Positions 24,002 through 34,194 of a stretch of 64,000 bases of DNA are shown one piece after another. The notes under the pieces were generated by a model. That model saw only the letters and a list, made by a program, of their open reading frames with translations, ran no database searches and was not told the DNA's origin. The DNA is from Usnea hakonensis (Eukaryota; Ascomycota; Lecanoromycetes; Lecanorales; Parmeliaceae): assembly GCA_013423325.1 (NCBI GenBank), contig BLJB01000028.1, positions 1 to 64,000 of the forward strand, given 5' to 3'. How positions within the stretch are numbered: the stretch's first letter is position 1; each line of letters starts with the position of its first letter. Both the position numbers and the translations under genes were made by a program.

Positions 24002-25115
24002 ATGTCACATTACAACATTCAGACCTTTCAGAACAACTATGGTCCTCGTACTATCCGCCGGAAATCTCTCCTCATCGGCATCAACTACGAAGGCCAGAAA
24101 AGTGCCCTCCGAGGCTGCCGCCAGGATGTCCGCAACATGGTACATACAATCCAGAAACCCTGCGGGCACATCCCTTCTACAACTTGCTGAAACCTTCCTA
24201 GTCCCAGTTCCTCATATCTCGCGGCTACCCCACCGATGAGCGCAGCATGGTCATTCTGACCGATGACCGCCAGGGCCCCTTCTACGCCTCAGGTCACAAC
24301 ATGCTGGCCGCAATGGATTGGCTCGTCAGCGAGCCGAATACGCAATGCTTTCTACACTACTCCGGCCATGGCGGCCAAGTCAAGGACCCAGACGGTGACC
24401 GCGACAGCGGATACGACGATACCATCGTCCCGGTCGACTATCTGACCCATGGTCAGCTAGATTCAGATTTACTACACCGGCACCTTGTATCAAAGCTCCA
24501 TCCCAGCAGCAGTCTCTTCGTGGTATTTGACTGCTGTCACTCAGGCTCCGCCATTGAGCTTCCCTTTGTTTACCGCACCGATTCCGAAGGCAACGTCACC
24601 CTAGTGGATAGCGTCAAAGAAGGCATCAGTCTCTTGGCTCACGCCCAAGGTCTCTTACAAGGTGGATTCTCAGCCTCAAAGATCAACGACGCCAAGGCAT
24701 TGTTTGCAGGCGCCCAGTCTTTCTTTCACGGACTGAAACATAGGGGTGAACACCATGAGGAAGGATTGGAGGAGGAGCATTTCCAGGAAGATTGGGCTCA
24801 CGAGGGAAAGAGCGTCTTCATGTTCAGTGGATGTCGGGATGATCAGACAAGTGCGGACGCGAATATTGCGGGGAGCCATGTGGGAGCTATGAGTTGGGCG
24901 TTGCTCGAGACGTTGTATTCGAGTCCTGGCCAGAGCTATGTCGAGGTATGTCCATCTCTCTGGCATAGGTTCAAGTGGCGACTATTCAAATGGAGACTAA
25001 TTGAGCCATACAGGTCTTGCAGAATACTAGGAGCCTGTTGCTTGGGAAATACAGACAGATACCGCAGCTTTCAGTGGGTACGCAGGTCGACTTGAACCAA
25101 CCACTAAAATTTTGA
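24002..25115 (+). CDS. Type I metacaspase without a long prodomain
   Basis: Exons 24002-24139, 24208-24945 and 25014-25115 give 325 residues. The caspase-like fold starts at RKSLLIGINYEGQKSALRGC. The catalytic His lies in HYSGHGGQ (about residue 100) and the catalytic Cys in FDCCHSGS (about residue 156). The calcium-site-like acidic stretch DPDGDRDSGYDDTIVPVD lies between them. The C-terminal p10-like part has FSGCRDDQTSADA. By family it is an Arg/Lys-specific, calcium-dependent cysteine protease linked to protein quality control and cell death. Fungal type I enzymes usually begin with a Pro/Gln-rich prodomain. Here only about 20 polar residues precede the core, and no upstream exon was found. 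Confidence 0.9.
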
Positions 25116-26838
25116 GTTGCTGCTACTTCTCGATGTCTGGACTATTGGATCAAGCTGGCAGAGCTGTGGAAGCCAGGACATGAGATGGGCGAAGCTGCAT
25201 ACTACAGATGCCTGTGGAGATACCGAATCGGCATGAATCACGACAGTCCAAGCATATAGGCGGCAGGAATGGGACTTTGAACACTTAGACAAGATTTCCA
25301 TCGATATCAGACGGATGTCAAAAGCATTGCGACGGTATACCGACTACTTTTCATACTCTGGGATTCGCCTCCAATTCTTTGTGCCAAATCCATGCCTTCG
25401 GATGTTACTTCATCGCTCGGTGAATGTCGGCCACAGCCCTTTCAAGAAAACCATCAAACGTAGCATTCGGCCAGGTTTCAAGTTACGTATTGCAGACCTT
25501 GAAGATGTAGGATTCCGGTGGGATTCCCCAACTGAGTGGCGGACTGTACTCCGTACTGCGCCTCTGTTCCCTCAGCCCTACCAAGTTGGAACGAGTACAT
25601 GCACCCAATCATATTGTTGGCATGGACTTTGCTGATTGATTCGCTTCACCTGCAGACCAGTGACGACATTTATGAGACTCGGCAGATAACATTCTCACTC
25701 ACAACAGATAGGATGCTCACCAGATAGGATGCTCACTCACAATTCACAAATCGCCGAAGCTAAGAATACACATACCAAGACAGTCCGCCTGCTCCTTTCT
25801 GCAGGTACCCGAATAGAGGAGGCATGATTCTTTTCGGCCGCACATACCTACCTTAGGTATCTGTTCGAATGATTGGCGCTCCATGCTTGAGACAGATGGC
25901 AGATTGGACCGAGGCAAAATGCAGTTCGCCCGTTAATTTATTCTTCCGCAGCCCGCTAATAAGAGCGCCTTTGCCTAGTTGGGAAGGTCAAAATACTTAC
26001 CGATTAAAATTCAAGGTGTGGATGGGGGAAAGGCGCGGAGCGCACCGAGAAGCCCGGTCTCTCCTTTATCTCTCCTTTATCTCGAGGTACTTCTCTTTCC
26101 TTATCGAGGGAGATCCCCCCTTTCCCTGCTTCTTTTCTATCTTTAATCTTTATACCGGCCACTCACAAGCACCGACCCAAAGTTCGGGCTGCTATTGATC
26201 CTTGATTTAGATAGTTCTTGGTTAACCTTTGAAATGATTCCTGAATGATCCATAGTGCTGTTATAGCCGTTGTTCTACTGCAAGGCATATGTTGTTGTCT
26301 GCTAACGGATGCCACCAGTGCAGGTACAATGAACTTATCCCCACCTTCCAACTGGAGCCTTTCGCCCCCTACGTAGCTCTCATTGGACCTGCTCCATCCT
26401 TTGGCATTTAGGTAGGATCGACATTGCCGCGCCTACCTACATGCTGATTGGTCTCTTTTATTGGATTCAAAACAACCACCGCATTTGCCTCTGAAGACGG
26501 CCACCCCATTTCCCCTCGAACCTATGGCTGACCGGCTTGCCTCGTCCTTCGCCGAACCCTTCCCCGACTCTCCTTCCCCTATCTTGAACGATCAGCCCGT
26601 GCAATGTCTCTCTGCTCGGAACATGCCTCCTATTGGCAGGCTGTGAACGCAGACGAGTGGATAGGTGCATCATCCGTTTGGGGAACCATCGTCGTCATAC
26701 CTCCCTAAAGACCTATAAAGGGGCCATCAATTCCCTCCAAAAACCCACAGCAACAGTAACAATCACTCGCTCATCATTCATCGCCAGTACAAATTCCCTC
26801 ACCTTCGCTTCTAGCATTACCCGCTTTCCAAAAACGCA
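25116..26838. other. Gene-free intergenic region
   Basis: About 1.7 kb. No supported gene; the plus-strand frame 25315-25635 has no domain. The last part is the promoter of the aspartic protease gene. Confidence 0.6.
26714..26720 (+). promoter_or_regulatory. Likely TATA box of aspartic protease gene
   Basis: TATAAAG sits 125 bp upstream of the ATG at 26839, followed by a CA/CT-rich leader, a usual arrangement for highly expressed fungal secreted enzymes. Confidence 0.45.
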
Positions 26839-28131
26839 ATGCATCTTCTCCAACAAGTCGCAGCCGCTTCGGCTCTTGCATCCGTTGTCGCCGCAGCACC
26901 TTACCCAATCACCTCCAAGCGATCCAGCAACGTGACTGGCGCCGCCAGATTCACTGTCCCCCAGGGCCCACCTAAGCTCCAAGGCAAGAAAATAGCCGGT
27001 CCAATTGCCTTGGCGCGCGCCTATGGCAAGTATGCCAAACTGGGTGCCACTGCCCCCGCTGTGGTCAACGCTGCCGCTTCCAAAGCTGCAGGAACCGACG
27101 ATGGAACCGTTGTTGCCAGCCCGGAACAGTACGACCAAGCTTATCTCGAGTCTGTCACGGTTGGGGGTCAGACTCTGAACTTGGACTTTGACACTGGATC
27201 TTCCGATCTGTACGTTTCGCGCTGCGCCTAGCCCTATCCTTTGCTAACATCTGGCAGATGGGTCTTCTCATCCGAGCTGCCCGCCAACGAGCAGACGGGT
27301 CACAACATCTACAACCCCGCCAACTCCCCAACCTCCAAAGTAGACAGCGGCGAGACCTGGAGCATCAGCTACGGCGACGGCAGCTCCGCCAGCGGCGACG
27401 TCTACACGGACGTCGTCAACGTGGGCGGCACCTCGGTGACGGGCCAAGCCGTCGAGCTCGCCAAGACCATCAGCTCCGAATTCGCGCAAGACGAGAGCGA
27501 CGGCCTCCTCGGGCTCGCCTTCAGCTCCATCAACACCGTCACGCCCAACCAGGTGCAGACCTTCTTCGCCAACGCCGAGTCCGGCCTCGACTCCCCCCTC
27601 TTCACCGCCAACCTCAAGAAAGGCGCCCCGGGCAGCTACAACTTCGGCTACATCGACTCGAGCGAGTACACGGGCTCCATCACCTACACCGCCGTCGACA
27701 ACTCGCAGGGCTTCTGGGGCTTCACCTCGAGCGGCTACACCGTGGGCACCGGGGCCGCCGTGTCCGAAAGCATCCCCGCCATCGCGGACACGGGCACCTC
27801 CCTCCTCCTCCTCCCCGACGACCTCGTCTCCGCCTACTACGCCCAGGTCTCGGGCAGCTCCAACAGCCAGAGCGACGGGGGCTACATCTTCGACTGCAGC
27901 GCCGCCCTGCCCGACCTGACGCTCCAGATCGAAGGGTATAGCGCCGTCGTGCCGGGTAGCTTTCTGAACTACGCGCCCGCGTCGGAGAGCGGGAGCTGTT
28001 TCGGCGGGCTGCAGAGTAATAGTGGGATTGGGCAGAGTATTTTTGGGGACGTGTTTTTGAAGAGCCAGTTTGTGGTGTTTGATGATGCGGCGGGGGGGCC
28101 GCAGTTGGGGTTTGCGGCGAAGGATTTGTGA
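26839..28131 (+). CDS. Secreted A1 aspartic protease (aspergillopepsin/penicillopepsin-like)
   Basis: Exons 26839-27209 and 27258-28131, with a 48-bp intron, give 414 residues. The signal peptide (MHLLQQVAAASALASVVAAA) and propeptide (to about residue 90, with a KxxxG-rich region) precede the mature enzyme. The two catalytic aspartates are in DFDTGSSDLWVF (Asp118) and IADTGTSLLLLP (Asp301), the flap Tyr is in ISYGDGS, and the C-terminal IFGDVFLKSQFVVFD strand is intact. A disulfide pair (FDCSA...GSCFGG) is present. Acidic extracellular endopeptidase activity is expected. The long exon has very strong C-ending codon use up to about 27970, then abruptly G/T-ending codons. Confidence 0.95.
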
Positions 28132-29434
28132 GGGGAATGAGATAAAGGCATGGTTAAGGGGGGGGGGGGGGTTCGGTGCATGGAATGGAATGGGATGGGA
28201 TGCGAGCGATTCATGGGATTGTCTGCGTGCTTTTCGTAGCTATTCTCTCATTCTCATTCTCTCTTTCCTATGATCAATCGGGTATCATTCACGATGGGTA
28301 GGTAGGCAGGAGCATGCATGGTTACGGGGAAATCCGGTGCTTTTTTTTTTTTTTCTTATTTTTTTTTATATAGCTTAGCTTTTTTTCCACATTCATAGAT
28401 AGACCGTCAATTATTTTACAGAGTACTTGATTCTCCCTGTTCCTTGCTAATTTCTGGTGATTAGGTAGTTGGTAGAATTCATTGTGGACAGGTAGGGAGG
28501 GTAGGGTAGGAGTAAGCAGGCAGGCACGGGAGGGGAGCGTAGAGTAACGGGGTTGGTTGGGGAAAGAGATAGCTAATTTTCTCTATGTTTATGTTTACTT
28601 ATATAGAGCGTTACTACTATTTCCTGGTTGCGAGTGGCTCAAGCAGATAGCTTTGTTTCTATCCCGGAAAGAAAGGGCTGCTTTGGAGGAGGCCGTTTGG
28701 GGAATAATCTTTGATCGGAAGGCTGCTTATGATAAGCAGCCTCTGGCTAGTGGAAGATGGAGGACGTGAACGACAAATAGCCCATACAGCGACCCCTCTC
28801 ACGATCTGATGAGGGAGGTACGAGATTGATAAACAGAGCAGAGCCATAAGAGGATTCCGATCCACATGGGAGGGATGTTTCTCGTCGGAGAGCGTGCTAG
28901 ACTTGGAGACCGGTTATTAATTGATATACGTTGAGGTCTCGAATGACCGGCCAGACGTCGAGACCCAGAGGCTTCCACGTTCGAGTAAGTCTTGGCATAA
29001 GAGCTGGCAACATTGGATGCCTCAGACTGTATGGGGAAGACGAAAGGGGGGTCCTTGATCCGGAATTTCTTCCTTGTGGTACTCCCGCCATCGTCTGTTC
29101 TCTTGTTTCCGTAATCGTCTCAAACTCGTCCAGACTGGCGCGTACCTTGTTGGTTGTGCAGAGAGAGCGTCGATGAACATAGACGCGACGGTTGCGAAGA
29201 TCTATGTCATGCGGTGCTCTGCGCTGGAGCTGGAAGCTGAGGTAAGTCCACTGGAGGAGGGCTCGCTGATCAGAGAGGAATCGTTGGTGGACGACTGGGT
29301 TCCGAGGGCGACGAGGAGGGAAAAGAGTGCCCCGGTGCGGAAATGATCAGAGAGGGCCGTGTAGCGACTTGACCACTAGAGTTGCGCATTCTATTGCCGA
29401 CTGCGGCGGCGGCCAGGAAGGCCAGAGGAAGGTG
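28132..29434. other. Gene-free intergenic region with homopolymer tracts
   Basis: Contains a 14-base poly-G run (28158-28171) just after the protease stop, T-rich runs near 28340-28370, and GGTAGG-type repeats near 28490-28510. No supported gene. Confidence 0.6.
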
Positions 29435-30136
29435 TCACCGTGTCACCCAGGCCGCCAGGCTAGTGGCCCTCCTTTTCACCTGCTCAACCACCACGACAGC
29501 GGAGAAAAGAATTTGCTGCAGCGTGTCCAGCTCCTGCAAAAAGTCTTCCATAAAATGTACCTCTCCTATCTTCTGTCCCTCAGCAAGCATATGGGAGCCC
29601 GACGTAGACCCCGTCCTTTGAGCCATACCCTCTGTGTATACGAACAGCGCCACCCTCTTTTCAGCTTCCTCGGTCAACTCGAACACGCCCTTACTTGGAC
29701 CAAGAGGATGCCACCAATGTGGCTTGCCTTTGATTAAGCATTCGAATCTCTGTTCGTGTGGATTTTGTAATGTAATTTTCTGGCTTGTACCATCCGTGTA
29801 GATTACCGTAGAGTCGTAGCCGCGTATCTGAAACTTGACTTCAGCCGCGTGAAGGGCTCCTGGATCTTGCGTGATACGCATATGCGGTTGCGGTTTGAGG
29901 AAGCTGCCAACAGTGTCCAATCTGATTGTGTAGCTCGGAGCTTTTGGGTTGGACAGAGGGGTAAGCGTCTGGACGGTGGGAAAGGCTTGTTGGAGGATAT
30001 ATGCCCGCGCCGCTTCCATCTCTTGCTTTTCATGTTGATGAGTGGCATCTACGGATAGCTGAGGAGACACGAAATCATGCTTGTCTGTGGTCTCGATGAC
30101 AGTCTGGACAAGGGTGAGCTTCTCATTCGAGGTCAT
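29435..30136 (-). CDS. Hypothetical protein of conserved-looking single-exon frame
   Basis: Open frame of 233 residues from the ATG at 30136 (MTSNEKLTLVQ). A longer version to 30217 lacks an ATG. There is no signal peptide. A helical N-terminus (ARAYILQQAFPT) is followed by alternating strands (SYTIRLDTVG, KFQIRGYDSTVIYTDG, RFECLIKGKPHWWHPLG, VALFVYTEG) and a long C-terminal helix with a hydrophobic end (ILFSAVVVVEQVKRRAT). The all-beta core followed by a helix resembles Tubby-C/LURP-one-like folds common in fungi, but that is only a layout argument. Function unknown. Confidence 0.6.
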   Translation of the reverse strand: MTSNEKLTLVQTVIETTDKHDFVSPQLSVDATHQHEKQEMEAARAYILQQAFPTVQTLTPLSNPKAPSYTIRLDTVGSFLKPQPHMRITQDPGALHAAEVKFQIRGYDSTVIYTDGTSQKITLQNPHEQRFECLIKGKPHWWHPLGPSKGVFELTEEAEKRVALFVYTEGMAQRTGSTSGSHMLAEGQKIGEVHFMEDFLQELDTLQQILFSAVVVVEQVKRRATSLAAWVTR

Positions 30137-30446
30137 TGTCGCAACACCCAGTACTCGTATGATGCTGTGCAAAGGCCGTCCTGGTGATTGCAAAGCCGAC
30201 AACCGCTCTATAATCAATCAACAATCGCGCGCAATGGGCAGCGCCCAGTGAAATAGTGAGGTCCAGTATCCGGAGGTGCTCGTATCAATATCAATATCAA
30301 TAGAGGAACAACAAAAAAGAAAATGCTACTTACCACTTACGTCAGCTGACTAAGCTGCATCTCGACTGGTGGACTATGTTGTATCTTGAATTCTTGATGT
30401 CTACACCAAATAGAGTATTCTTCTCACCTACGAATGCTTATACATC
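30137..30446. other. Short intergenic region with TATCAA microsatellite
   Basis: A (TATCAA)3-type repeat lies at about 30283-30301. Otherwise nothing recognised. Confidence 0.6.
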
Positions 30447-31484
30447 CTACACGCCGCTCTTCTTGAACAAGAGTAACACGCAGCTCCGGCCAAAGATTAT
30501 TTCATCTTTTCCCAGCAGTTCCTTCATCCCCCTCGTCATCTTCTCTACAACATCTTGGTCCGTTCCAGCCAACTCAGGATGCGCCTCTCTCCATCTCGTT
30601 ACTGAGCTGGCAGTGCCCAGCCGCTTCTTCGCCGCCTCGATTGACACTGTCTCGTCCCCAAGGAAGAAGTGATCAGGGTTTGAGAGCTTCCCGTCGCGGT
30701 CCCACTCGAGCCTCTGGAATCCAGCCTCCAAGAAGTCGTGCACCGGTGGATTACAATTCCAGGGCAGAAGGAGGTCTTCATACCAGTCTCTTGAGAGTCG
30801 GTTGCCTGGGAGCTCAAACGGAACAAGGTCCTTCCCTTTAAGGCGCAATAGAGTCTCTTCAACCTTGGCAACGTTCGGAGTTGAAGGGTCTGTTCCGTCA
30901 GATCTGTCGGACCAAGAGAATCGTGAAATAAACTAGAAGGACTTACGGCAGTGCGATGATGGCGCTGTCCACAAAGCTACAGTGGCACCTGGCTTCAGGC
31001 AAGCAGCAGCAGAGGACCAGAATCGTGGCATGTCAAACCAATGGGCCTAGAGAATATTAGATCAATGGGACTTGGTCGCAAGCAAGACACGTACGGCCAT
31101 CCCAGACGTCAAAAGATCTACCGAGTTCCCTGGCTCCCGAAATGGACCATTCATGTCCTCTGCTCTGCCGACACTGAAGTATATGGTCTTGCCGCTGGCT
31201 GTCTCTTCTGGAGAAGCTGCGCTGAGGGTCTTGGCGGTATTGATCATCTCTGGGCTTGGGTCAATGCCAAAAGCTCTATCGAACCATCTAGCCAGTGGTC
31301 TTGTCGAATTGCCGGGCCCACATCCTACGTCCAACAGGACCTGCGTAGCTCCACCACTCGATCTATGATTGTCGAGTATAACTCTGCACAAATTCTCATT
31401 ATATGATCCTCGACTAGCAGCATAGGCTTTGGCTAATGCTGGTGTATACGATTTAAAGGTGCCTTCCTCTGATGACTCCGCCAT
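30447..31484 (-). CDS. Trans-aconitate methyltransferase-like (TMT1-type) SAM methyltransferase
   Basis: Exons 31095-31484, 30947-31046 and 30447-30889, with introns of 48 and 57 bp, give 310 residues. The ATG chosen is in MAESSEEGTFKSYTPALAKAYAASR, a start typical of the family. SAM motif I is VLLDVGCGPGNSTRPLA, followed by the acidic strand 2 (FGIDPSPEMI), then VGRAEDM and VDLLTSGMAAHWFDMPRFW. ALWTAPSSHCHPSTPNV spans the second junction and supports the acceptor at 30890. The C-terminal half (DWYEDLLLPWN, SVTRWREAHPEL) matches the cap of TMT1-like proteins. The family methylates trans-aconitate or related carboxylic acids in the cytosol. The exact substrate is uncertain because many fungal paralogues exist. 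Confidence 0.88.
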
Positions 31485-32612
31485 ATCTTTTGACTGTTTT
31501 CTGCTTGGCTCGAATTGACAAGTGTGGATATGAAGGTAGTTTCTTTTAAAAAGATTCCAATCATGCAACTTTCGGCGATTTTATCTAATGCTAGGTAAGC
31601 ACTAATCGTGCCACACCCTCAGCTTCCGGAGGTTTAAAAGTCTATGGAAGGATTAGCTACCTACCGTAATACCACTAGTCCTGTCGATCTTTGGCTCTGT
31701 CGAGCTACTCACCAATATACTCACGAGCTCTGACGCTCTCCGGGGTCTCATACAAAAACAGCCAGCTGCACTTTAGTTGATATCCTCTTGCTTGAGCATC
31801 ATATTCCCAAATACCTTGCCAAAATGTTCACAATGTGTCTCAATTACTACTTATATTTCCAGGTTTCGCAAGCCTGTCTCTGCCAGTACTGCATGTTAGC
31901 TCTACCATCGTCCTTGAGTTGACTCCCAAATCCTGCGACTCATTGGATCATGAACACTGAACCAGTGATGCACGTCGTATGTTCTATGAATGGAAGAAAG
32001 GGCCGATCTCGATGACATCGCTGCCAGCTGTCTCCAAAACAAGATCATTCTCCGCACCGAGAATGGCTTACATTCTCCATGCTCATTTCTACAGCAAAAG
32101 GCGCCTATCTCACAATGCCGCCAACTGGTGCATACAAGGAAGTTTAAGTGTACAAGATGAGATAACCATGAGCGCATACCATCTTAGCTATCCCAAGCAG
32201 ACCTTCTATGACACTCGCATAGCTCTTGGAGAGTATCCGTCAAGAGCGCTTGGAAGATCAGGCAACATGATAGATTGCGGACAGTTGCACAGATGCGGAG
32301 TCTGGCCAGCTGTCCAAAATCACCTACAGCGCTGTTGGGGCAAGATCGAGGTATCAAAATATAAGCAGGCCTAGTCGGCGTTGGAGATACCCGCTTCTCA
32401 GATCTCAGAGGGAAAATGTCGACTGCCTAAACCGATTACAGGAGGCTTTCATTTCGCCTCCTTGTGATGATTTTTGCCCTGCCTCCCCTATACATTTTGA
32501 ACGTGAGACATCGTCCACGCGTTCAAGGGTGGTACGCGCCCTCGAGGAATGTGGATTCTCTGGCAATTTAAGACTGGACGACCTCCCAACATCGTCCCCC
32601 TATCTTCGCGCA
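31485..32612. other. Intergenic region, nothing recognised
   Basis: 5' flank shared by the divergent methyltransferase and second aspartic protease genes. Open frames near 31902-32374 have no domain. Confidence 0.55.
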
Positions 32613-34058
32613 ATGCTCACATTTTCAATTTTCACTGGCCTCGTCGTGTCAGCTCTAGCTCGTCAAGCAGATACCTTTCACAAGATTGACTTGCCCCATC
32701 GTCGTTCCGTTACTCGCTCCACAGGCGAAGTCGATGGCCCAGCCCTATTAAAGTCCCTCCAACACACATTGAACAAATATTGGTCAAGATTCCCCGTCCC
32801 GGAAGCCTCCGCTCACACATTGTTGCAAAAAAGACTAGTCACCGAGAACCTCCTAGATCAGGTAGAAGATGGATTCGACGAACAATACTACGGCCCCATG
32901 GAAGTAGGTTCCCGCGGCAACGAACAAGTCTTCACCGTCCAATTCGACACCGGCAGCTCCGACATCTTCATCCCCGGACCGCAATGCACCACCGATCAAG
33001 GCTGTTCCTCGCGCAGAAAGTACAACGAGAGAGGCATATTCCAGAACCGCACCTCAACCGTGGAATACGGCTCCGGGTCCGCCGAGGGCGACGATTTCAT
33101 CGATGCCATCAACGTAGCCGGCTTGACGGCCACGGACCAGGGATTCATATCCCTGACGCAGACCACCGGCTTCAACACCTCCCAATCGGACGGGCTGTTA
33201 GGCATGGGCTTCAGCTCCATCGCAGCGAGCGGCTTCACCACCTTTTTTGAGAATCTAATCTTGCAAGGCAAAGTCGGTACGTCTCCGCAACAGCCCATAC
33301 CCCCCAACTCTAACCCCACTCCTCTCTCCCCCTCTCCCACCCCACCAACTAACATCCCCCCTAACCCCTTAGCATCCCCAGAATTCAGTTTCCACCTCGG
33401 CCGCTTCTCCAGCGGGACCTCGCACACGGGCACCCTCTGCCTCGGCTGCCGCGACCCAACCCACTACACCCCCCCCTTCACCACGATCCCCATCCTCCAA
33501 CCCCCCGGCTACTGGCAAATCCCCCTCTCCTCCGTCACCGTCTCCTCCACCCCCATCCCCTCCACCGATAGCAGCAGCAGCAGCAGCGCCATCATCGACA
33601 CCGGCACCACCTTGATCCTCGCCCCCGTCGCCGCAGCAAGCGCCATCTTCGCGCTCATCCCGGGCAGTTTTGCGATCCCGTTCGCGGGGTACAGCGAGCA
33701 GGTGTTTTGGGCGTATCCGTGCGGTCTAGCAGAGGGAGAAGTACCAGTGTTTAGATTTGGGAGTGGGGGTCGAGGGTTCGGCATTGCGGTAGAGGATTTC
33801 AATTTCGGGGCGCTGACGGGGGAGTTTTTGCGGTTGGTCGGGGGGAACGCGACGCGAAAACAAGTGGCGAGAGACGCAGCCGAAGACGATTTCTGCGTCG
33901 CGGCCATTGTAGGCACCGACGTTTCGCCGGAGGGAAACGTGTATGTGATCGGCGACGCCTTTCTGAAGAGCTGGTATGCGACGTTTAGCTATGGCGATCC
34001 GGATCCCGATCCGCAGGGGGGTGAGGGGCCGAGTGTGAGTTTTGCGGAGGCGGTGTGA
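32613..34058 (+). CDS. Second secreted A1-family aspartic protease, divergent
   Basis: Exons 32613-33276 and 33373-34058 give 449 residues. The ATG at 32613 gives a clear signal peptide (MLTFSIFTGLVVSALARQAD); the frame stays open upstream but without an ATG. Catalytic aspartates are in QFDTGSSDIFIPG (Asp112) and IIDTGTTLILAP (Asp297). The flap Tyr is in VEYGSGS, and two Cys pairs flank the first lobe loop (CTTDQGCSS). The C-terminal strand reads VIGDAFLKSWYATF. The 96-bp intron is in frame and without a stop, so retention would add 32 Pro/Ser/Thr-rich residues. It is distant from the 26839 protease (SSDIFIP versus SSDLWVF) and resembles the secreted lineage-expanded aspartic proteases of ascomycetes and basidiomycetes. 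The 3' part is G-rich, the 5' part C-rich. Confidence 0.9.
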   Translation: MLTFSIFTGLVVSALARQADTFHKIDLPHRRSVTRSTGEVDGPALLKSLQHTLNKYWSRFPVPEASAHTLLQKRLVTENLLDQVEDGFDEQYYGPMEVGSRGNEQVFTVQFDTGSSDIFIPGPQCTTDQGCSSRRKYNERGIFQNRTSTVEYGSGSAEGDDFIDAINVAGLTATDQGFISLTQTTGFNTSQSDGLLGMGFSSIAASGFTTFFENLILQGKVGTSPQQPIPPNSNPTPLSPSPTPPTNIPPNPLASPEFSFHLGRFSSGTSHTGTLCLGCRDPTHYTPPFTTIPILQPPGYWQIPLSSVTVSSTPIPSTDSSSSSSAIIDTGTTLILAPVAAASAIFALIPGSFAIPFAGYSEQVFWAYPCGLAEGEVPVFRFGSGGRGFGIAVEDFNFGALTGEFLRLVGGNATRKQVARDAAEDDFCVAAIVGTDVSPEGNVYVIGDAFLKSWYATFSYGDPDPDPQGGEGPSVSFAEAV

Positions 34059-34194
34059 TGTGATTTGTTTTTTGATGTGATGGGAATGGAATGAATGAAT
34101 GGCTTATATAGACAGGAAGGAATTCTATATATCGTAGCCAATCTCTACAATATCGTATCGATCCCTCAGCACAACACAATAATAGCACACGGTG

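Noticed and set aside
27258..27941. 227-codon Arg/Gln-rich plus-strand frame
   Set aside because: Shadow frame of the aspartic protease exon created by its extreme C-ending codon use.
26839..34058. Secondary-metabolite cluster built around the two methyltransferases and proteases
   Set aside because: No polyketide synthase, NRPS, terpene or P450 gene is present; the neighbours are functionally unrelated.
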